Under the pieces are notes generated by a model. The model searched no databases. It was given only the letters and a program-made list of their open reading frames with translations, and was not told the DNA's origin. From NCBI GenBank assembly GCA_903875815.1, contig CAIQXR010000060.1:1-31069 (forward strand): 31,069 nt of DNA, written 5' to 3'. The DNA comes from an uncultured Actinomycetes bacterium (GTDB taxonomy: Bacteria; Actinomycetota; Actinomycetes; Nanopelagicales; Nanopelagicaceae). Of this stretch, positions 24,967-31,069 are shown one piece after another; the first letter of the stretch is position 1; every line of letters begins with the position of its first letter. The translations under genes and the position numbers were made by a program.

Positions 24967-26942
24967 GCATGCAACGACCTTCCTCGCCCGGCGGCGCAAT
25001 CGGAACAGGCAGAACAGGCGGAATGCGCGGTGGTCCAATGTCGGGTGGCTTTGGCGCTCCTCCATCTAAATCCAAAGATTTTCGCGGTTCACTCAAACGC
25101 CTGCTCTCTGAACTTGGAGCTGAGCGGAAGATCCTCGCGCTCGTTCTTGGGTTAATCACAACCTCAGTAACCGTGAGTGCCTTTGGGCCAAAAATACTGG
25201 GTCGGGCCACTAACTACATCTTCTACGGCTATCTCGGGCGCAAACTTCCCGTGGGTGTCACCAAAGCCCAAGCAGTGGCGTCTCTCAATGCTCGCGGTGA
25301 ATCGCGCTTGGCCCAGATGCTCAATAAGAGCGGCGTCGTTCCGGGGCGGGGCATTGACTTCACCGCAATAGAACGAATTGTTCTTCTCGCAGCTGCGCTC
25401 TATCTCATCTCTTCTTTCATCATGTGGCTTCAGGCGTATTTGATGGCTGGCGTTACTCAACGCACGGTCTATCGACTACGTCGCTTAGCTGAGGAGAAGA
25501 TCGGCCGCTTGCCGCTGAGTTATTTCGATACCCAGTCACGCGGCGACATTCTCTCCCGCGTCACCAACGACATCGACAACATCTCAAATTCGCTCCAGCA
25601 AGGCCTTTCCCAGATTCTCAACTCTCTCCTCACTGTTGTCTCAGTATTGGCAATGATGGTATGGATTAGCCCCGAACTTGCGCTGATCTCCCTCATTGCA
25701 ATCCCGCTGTCGATGTTTGCTTCGATTCGGATCGCTAAATCATCTCAGAAGCAATTTATTGCGCAGTGGAGTTGGACTGGCAAGCTGAACGGCCATGTCG
25801 AGGAGATGCATACCGGCCATGCTCTGGTGAAAATCTTTGGTCGTCGGAAGCAGGCCATCGCAGATTTTAATGAGCTCAACGAAAATCTTTACCGATCTAG
25901 CTTTATCGCTCAATTTATGTCGGGGATTATTCAGCCGACAACACAACTCATCTCCAACTTAATTTATGTCGGTATCTCTGTCCTCGGCGGTTATCGGGTG
26001 GCAACCGGCACGATGTCACTTGGAGATGTTCAAGCCTTCATCCAATATTCTCGATCTTTCGGAATGCCATTGGCACAAATCGCTGGCCTCATGAATACGG
26101 TGCAATCAGGAATTGCTTCCGCCGAGCGGCTCTTTGAATTTCTTGACGCCACCGAGCAGCTTCCCGACAGTGCGCAGCCAATCTCTATGGTGCGTTCACG
26201 TGGAGCCATTACTTTCAGCGAGGTCACATTTAGCTATCTGCCAGAACAACCCTTGATTGAAAATCTAAATCTTGATGTTCAACCTGGTCAGACAATCGCG
26301 ATTGTAGGACCTACGGGTGCTGGGAAAACGACGCTCGTGAATCTGTTGATGCGTTTTTATGAGATCAATTCGGGAAAGATTCTGATCGACGGGATCAATA
26401 TTCGCGACCTCACTCGCGATGATCTACGTCGCCAATTTGGAATGGTCTTGCAAGATACTTGGCTCTTCTCTGGCACTATGCGCGAGAACATAGCCTTTGG
26501 CAGCCCAGATCCAACCCATGAGAAAGTTGTGGAAGCAGCGGTCGCGGCAAATATCGATCACTTCCTCAAATCCTTGCCAGCCGGCTATGACTCGCTCTTA
26601 ACGGATGACAACTCCACCGTCTCAAATGGTGAAAGACAACTTCTCACTATCGCGCGTGCCTTTATGGCCGACCCAGCTATTTTGATTTTGGATGAAGCAA
26701 CGAGTTCAGTCGACACGCGAACTGAGGTTCTTGTTCAAAGCGCAATGGCGAAATTACGACAAGGCCGAACCTCATTTGTCATTGCCCATCGCCTCTCCAC
26801 CATCCAGGATGCAGATTTGATTTTAGTCATGGATAAAGGGGCGATTGTGGAGCAAGGCAACCACCACGACTTAATGTCGCAAAAAGGCTTTTACTTCAAT
26901 CTCTACGCCAGTCAATTTGCCGGCGCTAGCGACAAGAATTAG
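24963..26942 (+). CDS. ABC exporter half-transporter B (catalytic ATPase site)
   Basis: Protein of 659 residues. A Gly/Ser/Pro-rich N-terminal tail (about 1-40) with no predicted fold precedes the exporter membrane domain. An extra segment of about 45 residues between the first two helices (about 90-135) is probably extracellular. The ATPase domain has Walker A GPTGAGKTT (449-457), Walker B LILDEATS with Glu578, and His609 (IAHRLS), all intact. Its signature is VSNGE (553-557) instead of LSGGQ. The start overlaps the previous gene as ATGA, so the two are made together. Its stop overlaps the convergent hydrolase stop. Confidence 0.9.
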   Translation: MSMQRPSSPGGAIGTGRTGGMRGGPMSGGFGAPPSKSKDFRGSLKRLLSELGAERKILALVLGLITTSVTVSAFGPKILGRATNYIFYGYLGRKLPVGVTKAQAVASLNARGESRLAQMLNKSGVVPGRGIDFTAIERIVLLAAALYLISSFIMWLQAYLMAGVTQRTVYRLRRLAEEKIGRLPLSYFDTQSRGDILSRVTNDIDNISNSLQQGLSQILNSLLTVVSVLAMMVWISPELALISLIAIPLSMFASIRIAKSSQKQFIAQWSWTGKLNGHVEEMHTGHALVKIFGRRKQAIADFNELNENLYRSSFIAQFMSGIIQPTTQLISNLIYVGISVLGGYRVATGTMSLGDVQAFIQYSRSFGMPLAQIAGLMNTVQSGIASAERLFEFLDATEQLPDSAQPISMVRSRGAITFSEVTFSYLPEQPLIENLNLDVQPGQTIAIVGPTGAGKTTLVNLLMRFYEINSGKILIDGINIRDLTRDDLRRQFGMVLQDTWLFSGTMRENIAFGSPDPTHEKVVEAAVAANIDHFLKSLPAGYDSLLTDDNSTVSNGERQLLTIARAFMADPAILILDEATSSVDTRTEVLVQSAMAKLRQGRTSFVIAHRLSTIQDADLILVMDKGAIVEQGNHHDLMSQKGFYFNLYASQFAGASDKN

Positions 26943-27697
26943 CTCAACCGCTCCACAAAGTTGAGCGAGGTAGCAAATATGGTTGGAGCATCGTTATCCA
27001 GCGTTGCCACGTGATAGCTATCCCCCAACTCCACGCGAACTTTATCTGTCGAAGCGATACTAGCCATGATGATTTCGGTATTGCTGACGGGAAGAACATG
27101 GTCTTCGGTGGAGTGGAAGAGCAGCACTGGAATCTCTACCCGGCCTAATTCTTGGCGAGTTATGCGAAGCATCATGTTGAGTTGATTGACACCCTTGATA
27201 GGGAGCACGTCGTAACCCCATTCGGTGGTATCTGGCTTCTTAATATCATCGCCTACCGATGGTGCACCGGTGCGAAACTTTGATAGCAGTGGCACGAGCT
27301 TTCCCTGAATTCCAGGTATGTGAATCATGGGGTTAACCAAGACTATGCCATCGACATCAAAGTACTCGGCAACATTGAGGGTGGTGCAGCCGCCCATCGA
27401 TAATCCAAAGATAAATACTTTCGCGCAAGTTTTACGTAGTTCAGCTAAGTCTTTTGCTACGCGCTCCGGCCATTTCTGCCAAGCCACCTTGTTGAGGTCT
27501 TGCCACTGCGTGCCATGACCTGGAAGGCGCGGTACTCGAACGGTGTAACCCTTCTCCTGGAAGAAGTGTGCCCATGGGCGCATCGATGCCGGTGAACCTG
27601 TGAAGCCGTGAACAAAGATGATCCCGATTGAGCTGTGGGTTGAACCGGTGGCTGCGTAATCAGCGAGCCATCCTTCAGGTGCGGTTGTGGTTGCCAT
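26939..27697 (-). CDS. Alpha/beta hydrolase (esterase/lipase, Est30-like)
   Basis: Protein of 252 residues without signal peptide. Catalytic triad: Ser100 in GLSMGG, Asp199 in STEDHVLP and His229 in DSYHVATLD. The oxyanion loop is HGFTGSP. The layout resembles carboxylesterases of the Est30 type and monoacylglycerol lipases; the true substrate is unknown. Its 3' end overlaps the ABC gene end by 4 bp. TAGATT (27710-27705, read leftward) ends 7 nt before the ATG and there is no Shine-Dalgarno, so translation may be leaderless. Confidence 0.85.
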   Translation of the reverse strand: MATTTAPEGWLADYAATGSTHSSIGIIFVHGFTGSPASMRPWAHFFQEKGYTVRVPRLPGHGTQWQDLNKVAWQKWPERVAKDLAELRKTCAKVFIFGLSMGGCTTLNVAEYFDVDGIVLVNPMIHIPGIQGKLVPLLSKFRTGAPSVGDDIKKPDTTEWGYDVLPIKGVNQLNMMLRITRQELGRVEIPVLLFHSTEDHVLPVSNTEIIMASIASTDKVRVELGDSYHVATLDNDAPTIFATSLNFVERLS

Positions 27698-27739
27698 GAG
27701 GTGAAATCTAACTTCAAAACTACTTTTCGGTAAGCCCTT

Positions 27740-27768
27740 TTCTCAATGTCGCACCACTCGCGTACCGT
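27740..27768 (+). promoter_or_regulatory. Candidate promoter for a leaderless exonuclease mRNA
   Basis: TTCTCA (27740-27745), a 17-bp spacer and TACCGT (27763-27768) resemble a sigma-70-type promoter with an actinobacterial TANNNT -10. The ATG starts 7 nt after the -10, so transcription would begin at or next to the start codon. The match to the -35 consensus is partial. Confidence 0.35.
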
Positions 27769-27774
27769 GAGGCT

Positions 27775-28443
27775 ATGAGTTTCTCCCATGACGAACGCGG
27801 CGAACTCTGGCAACTCGAAGAGCAAATCCCCCACTTACCCCTTTCTAAGGCAACTTTTGTCGTCCTTGATTTAGAGACGACTGGTGCATCGCCCAGCGTT
27901 GGTGCCGGAATCACCGAAATCGGCGCCATTAAGGTTATGGGTGGTCTCGTTCTTGAAGAATTCTCTACATTCGTTAATCCGCTAACGCCGATCCCGTCTT
28001 ACATAACCGACCTCACTGGAATCACTGATGAGATGGTCCAAGACGCTCCAGTGATTAGTGATGCCCTTCCGGATTTCATTCACTTTCTCGGCGATCCCGA
28101 CGACGTCATGTTGGTAGCGCATAACTCCCCCTTTGATATGGGATTTCTTCAAGCAGCAGCCGATGCCAATGAGATTGCTTGGCCGGATTTTCGGGTGATC
28201 GATACCGTCAAATTCGCTCGACTCGTCATTCCTCGCGATGAGATTCTCAATTACAAATTAGGGACGCTTGCCGCCTTCTTCGAAACAGAGCAATCTCCGA
28301 CCCACAGAGCGCTCGATGATGTTCGGACTACAGTGGAACTTCTTCACCGACTCTTGGAGCGAGCCGGTACTTACGACGTCACAACTGTGGAGAGTCTCAG
28401 TACGTTCCTGCGACGATCAGCTGGCAGGCGAAGTAGCCGCTAA
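27775..28443 (+). CDS. DEDDh-family 3'-5' exonuclease (DnaQ-like)
   Basis: Protein of 222 residues. Active-site residues: Asp32 and Glu34 (VLDLETTG), Asp121 (AHNSPFDMGFL) and His177 with Asp182 (THRALDD), a complete DEDDh set. It should remove 3' nucleotides from DNA, as the epsilon proofreading subunit or a repair nuclease. The mycobacterial gene at the same place beside trpD and ctaE encodes a longer protein with an added UvrC-type GIY-YIG domain; here that domain is absent and the protein ends soon after the nuclease. It overlaps trpD tail to tail by 27 bp. Confidence 0.9.
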   Translation: MSFSHDERGELWQLEEQIPHLPLSKATFVVLDLETTGASPSVGAGITEIGAIKVMGGLVLEEFSTFVNPLTPIPSYITDLTGITDEMVQDAPVISDALPDFIHFLGDPDDVMLVAHNSPFDMGFLQAAADANEIAWPDFRVIDTVKFARLVIPRDEILNYKLGTLAAFFETEQSPTHRALDDVRTTVELLHRLLERAGTYDVTTVESLSTFLRRSAGRRSSR

Positions 28444-29472
28444 TTCTTGAGTGAGGTTCTTCCAATTTTCGAGAACTTCCCACGCGCGACCACTGTCGAT
28501 CGCTTGCTCGGCCAATACATAGCCGTTGGCGATCTGCTGAGTGACACCCAGCGAGAAGTCGGCTTTGAAGGCAGCAATAGTTATTGCGGAATTGAGCAGG
28601 ATCGCTTCACGAGGTGCGCCCTTCTTACCTTGAAGAACGTCCTTAATTATCGCTGCATTATGCGCAGGTTCTCCACCAACAAGTTCTGAGATGGGGGCTC
28701 TGGCAATACCCAAATCCTGCGGATCAAAAGTATGCGAAGTTACTTCACCATTTGTTATTTGCAGAACCTGAGTGAAATCCGAGAGCGCTACTTCATCGAG
28801 TCCGTCATTACTTCGGAAAGCGAAGCCTTCACCACCACGATCAGCAATCACTTTGGCCATTAACGGCAGAGCACTTTCACGTGCTACCCCTAAAGCGATT
28901 GCCTTGGGCTTGGCAGGGTTTGCTAGCGGGCCCAAGATATTGAAAATAGAAGGGACGGCCAATTCTTTTCGAGCAGCCACTGCGTGGCGAAGGGCGGGAT
29001 GGAATGTGGTGGCTCGTAAGAAGCCGATCCCTAAGCGACGAACTGTCTCCTCAATCTGCGGACCAGAAAGTGTGGTGACAACTCCCAAGGCATCGAGAAC
29101 ATCGGCGGCGCCAGATTTTGATGAGGCCGCACCAGAACCATGCTTTACCACTCGTGCACCAGCAGCAGTGGTGACCATCGCTGAGGTAGTCGAGATGTTG
29201 ATTGTGTTACGACCATCCCCGCCAGTTCCTACCGGATCCACGGCTCTTTCACTGATCGAAATAGGCGCTGCGTACTCAAACATCTTGCCCACCATCAATG
29301 CGATATCGGCAGTGGCATAGCCCTTGTCGTTTAAGAGAGTGAGAAAGCGCTTGATATCTTCCTTATCGGCGCGTCCTTCCAAAATCTCGGTCATGACGAA
29401 ACTGGCGAGATCAGGGTTGAGATCCTGCTTATTTTCGAGTGAAGTAAAGAGCTCGTTCCAGCCTAAAGTCAT
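28417..29472 (-). CDS. trpD: Anthranilate phosphoribosyltransferase
   Basis: Protein of 351 residues with the glycine-rich PRPP site GTGGDGRNTINIST, the HGSGAASSKSGAADVLDALG stretch and the conserved NILGPLANPA. It transfers phosphoribose to anthranilate, the second dedicated step of tryptophan synthesis. It stands apart from other trp genes, beside the cytochrome oxidase cluster, as in mycobacteria. The ATG overlaps the preceding receiver-like gene stop (ATGA), and its last 27 bp overlap the exonuclease gene. Confidence 0.95.
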   Translation of the reverse strand: MTLGWNELFTSLENKQDLNPDLASFVMTEILEGRADKEDIKRFLTLLNDKGYATADIALMVGKMFEYAAPISISERAVDPVGTGGDGRNTINISTTSAMVTTAAGARVVKHGSGAASSKSGAADVLDALGVVTTLSGPQIEETVRRLGIGFLRATTFHPALRHAVAARKELAVPSIFNILGPLANPAKPKAIALGVARESALPLMAKVIADRGGEGFAFRSNDGLDEVALSDFTQVLQITNGEVTSHTFDPQDLGIARAPISELVGGEPAHNAAIIKDVLQGKKGAPREAILLNSAITIAAFKADFSLGVTQQIANGYVLAEQAIDSGRAWEVLENWKNLTQELAATSPAS

Positions 29473-29879
29473 GCGTGGGAAGTCGAAGCTATTGATTGGA
29501 TCGGTAGCAACCCTGCTACACGGTTTGCCAATGTAAAGGGATCGACCGGGTGGATGACTGTGGCGTCGGCCTTAGACCATGAAGCGAGCCAGCTGTCGCT
29601 CGGACGGCCAGTCAGAAGTAGGACCGGTGGGCATTGGAATATTTCATCCTTGAAAGCGCGAGCTAGGCCCATGCCACCTTCAGGTACAGCCTCGCCATCG
29701 AGGATGAAGAGATCGACCCGGCCCTTTTGATCAAGGTAGAGACGTAACGCGTCGCCGGTGGCGAATTCGCGGATTTCGTGGTGAGGGTGGCTGGGACTGA
29801 CTTGAGATCCCAGGGCGGCGACCACCTGGGAACGCACACTCTGATCATCGGAATAGAGGGCAAATACCAGGCTGCTCAT
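29469..29879 (-). CDS. Receiver-like protein lacking the conserved lysine
   Basis: Protein of 136 residues from ATG 29879 (the frame is open to 29930). It reads as a response-regulator receiver fold: acidic pair at residues 11-12 (YSDDQ), phosphoacceptor-type Asp61 (LFILDGEAVPEGG), Thr90 (LLLTGRP), and late IHPVDPF, where His110 stands in place of the usual Lys before Pro. No DNA-binding or output domain is present and no histidine kinase gene is nearby. It may be an atypical or pseudo-receiver. It overlaps trpD by 4 bp, so it is cotranscribed with it. The start choice is uncertain because the nearest GGAG is only 1-2 nt from the ATG. Confidence 0.65.
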   Translation of the reverse strand: MSSLVFALYSDDQSVRSQVVAALGSQVSPSHPHHEIREFATGDALRLYLDQKGRVDLFILDGEAVPEGGMGLARAFKDEIFQCPPVLLLTGRPSDSWLASWSKADATVIHPVDPFTLANRVAGLLPIQSIASTSHA

Positions 29880-29998
29880 GGCTCCGATTCTAGGGGCAAA
29901 ACCCCGCATTTCTCGCGTGATCAGTCTCACCCATTGGCCAGATTCTCAAGGGGTCCAGCATTCATCGTTTGAGGCAGTTATCAGGAATAATCGTCCTC

Positions 29999-30649
29999 AT
30001 GACAAGCCCCACCATGGCAGCAGCCACCCCGTCCCATACCCCGCCGGCACGAGTCAATCGCCCCAATGCGGTTGCCGTTGGAACGATTGTTTGGCTCTCG
30101 AGTGAATTGATGTTCTTCGCTGCACTCTTCGCGATGTACTTCACCACTCGCGCCGTGCAGGGACCAAAAGTCTGGGCCGAATACACATCGAAGTTGAATG
30201 TGCACTTCGCATCGATCAACACCACGGTACTTGTTCTCTCCTCAGTCACTTGCCAGTTCGGAGTCTTTGCGGCCGAACGCTTCCAAGCACGTCGCACGGG
30301 ATCAATTTGGGCATTCAAGAAGTGGGGCATGCGCGAATGGTTCGCTCTGACATTTCTCATGGGCGCATTCTTCGTTGGTGGGCAGATTTATGAATATGCC
30401 AATCTCGTTCGCGAAAGTCTGACCCTCTCTTCATCTGCATATGGTTCCGTTTTCTATATCGCGACTGGCTTCCACGGTCTCCACGTCACAGGCGGATTAA
30501 TCGCCTTCCTTATCGTCATGATTCGCGTATTCCGCGCGCAAAAGTTTGGACATAATCAAGCAACAACCGCAATCGTGGTCTCGTACTACTGGCACTTCGT
30601 CGACATTGTGTGGATCGCGCTCTTTTCAGCGATCTATCTCATTAAGTAA
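29999..30649 (+). CDS. ctaE: Cytochrome c oxidase subunit III
   Basis: Heme-copper oxidase subunit III of 216 residues with about five membrane helices, the short five-helix actinobacterial form. Recognisable stretches are [21 protein letters not shown], the FVGGQIYEY region, [15 protein letters not shown] and the C-terminal [11 protein letters not shown]. It is part of the aa3 oxidase that in actinobacteria forms a supercomplex with cytochrome bcc. The frame could begin at TTG 29969, but ATG 29999 has an AGGAAT site about 11 nt upstream and is preferred. It is followed 16 bp later by qcrC. Confidence 0.94.
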   Translation: MTSPTMAAATPSHTPPARVNRPNAVAVGTIVWLSSELMFFAALFAMYFTTRAVQGPKVWAEYTSKLNVHFASINTTVLVLSSVTCQFGVFAAERFQARRTGSIWAFKKWGMREWFALTFLMGAFFVGGQIYEYANLVRESLTLSSSAYGSVFYIATGFHGLHVTGGLIAFLIVMIRVFRAQKFGHNQATTAIVVSYYWHFVDIVWIALFSAIYLIK

Positions 30650-30665
30650 TTAGGTGGATATGACT

Positions 30666-31069
30666 ATGAAGAAACTCTCTCGCTACCGCCGCCACCGCAT
30701 GGCAGCACCAGCCCTATTTATCATCGCGCTGATCACTGTCGGAACCGGCTTTGGAGTTGCTAGCGCACTTCCGAATGCACAGAGCACCACTGCCACTTCG
30801 CAATCAACTTTGATCGCTGAAGGAAAGCAGATCTTTGCTCGCGGTTGCTCCTCCTGCCACGGTCTTAATGCTGAAGGTGGCGCAATCGCCCCTTCACTTA
30901 TTGGTGTGGGCGCCGCGTCTGTAGATTTCCAAGTAGGTACCGGCCGTATGCCGATGGCCGATATGAGTCAGCAAGCAATGCGTAAGAAGCCGGTCTACAA
31001 CGCCGAGCAGATCGCTGCACTCGCTGCCTATGTCGCATCCACAGCTCCTGGACCTGCTGCAGTTGATCC
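30666..31069 (+). CDS. qcrC: Cytochrome bc1 complex cytochrome c subunit, N-terminal part
   Basis: An open frame runs off the right edge with 134 complete codons. A basic start (MKKLSRYRRHR) leads into one membrane helix (about 13-33), then a c-type cytochrome domain with the heme motif CSSCH at residues 61-65 and a likely axial Met in GTGRMPM. Actinobacterial QcrC normally has two heme domains; only the first is inside the window. ATG 30666 has AGGTGG at 8 nt spacing and is preferred over ATG 30660, which is only 2 nt from that site. It directly follows ctaE, as expected for the ctaE-qcrCAB cluster. Confidence 0.93.
   Translation, partial: MKKLSRYRRHRMAAPALFIIALITVGTGFGVASALPNAQSTTATSQSTLIAEGKQIFARGCSSCHGLNAEGGAIAPSLIGVGAASVDFQVGTGRMPMADMSQQAMRKKPVYNAEQIAALAAYVASTAPGPAAVD

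Noticed and set aside
1..31069. CRISPR array, insertion sequence, prophage or toxin-antitoxin genes
   Set aside because: No spaced direct repeats, transposase or phage-like frames were seen; nearly all coding sequence is housekeeping.

Overview
The window looks like ordinary chromosome from a compact-genome actinobacterium. Gene content and order match the actinobacterial housekeeping block: thrS, a HIT-family gene, phosphatidylinositol synthase, PIM acyltransferase, pimA, pdxS, pdxT, yebC, ruvCAB, secDF, rel, metallo-hydrolase, hisS, aspS. A second actinobacterial block (exonuclease, trpD, ctaE, qcrC) lies at the right end. GC content looks near 50% by eye (not counted), intergenic gaps are very short, and several genes common in this block elsewhere are absent. 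A streamlined aquatic lineage (for example the freshwater acI/Nanopelagicales group) is a plausible guess, but the sequence alone does not prove it.

Layout. Positions 1-3936 (minus strand) hold metallo-hydrolase, hisS, aspS and the start of a lipoprotein gene, almost without spacers. Positions 4080-5393 (plus) hold one coiled-coil DUF349 gene, tail to tail with rel. Positions 5405-22176 are a nearly continuous minus-strand run: thrS, HIT, [one opposite-strand gene], pgsA, acyltransferase, pimA, a small membrane protein, a DUF3048 lipoprotein, pdxS, pdxT, yebC, ruvC, ruvA, ruvB, secD, secF, rel. Positions 22333-23159 (plus) carry tRNA-Gly(GCC), tRNA-Cys(GCA), a cupin gene and tRNA-Val(GAC). 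Positions 23233-26942 (plus) carry a two-gene heterodimeric ABC exporter. Positions 26939-29879 hold an alpha/beta hydrolase (-), a DEDDh exonuclease (+), and trpD with a receiver-like gene (-). Positions 29999 to the end (plus) open the cytochrome c oxidase/bc1 cluster with ctaE and the start of qcrC.

Together these genes cover aminoacyl-tRNA synthesis (Asp, His, Thr), stringent response, Sec protein export, Holliday-junction processing, de novo PLP synthesis, phosphatidylinositol mannoside synthesis and aerobic respiration. No mobile element, CRISPR array, rRNA or phage gene was seen, and no stretch over 300 bases lacks a gene.

I did not find a wholly new system. The points most worth a second look are: a reading frame resembling the back half of an EF-G GTPase domain without its nucleotide-binding motifs, lying antisense inside the thrS-pgsA run (19063-19644); a perfect 13-bp hairpin that would bury the ribosome-binding site and present the GTG start of rel in its loop (7555-7590); the His/Gly signature of a non-discriminating AspRS; the asymmetric ATP sites of the ABC pair; and the absence of yajC and apt from their usual places.
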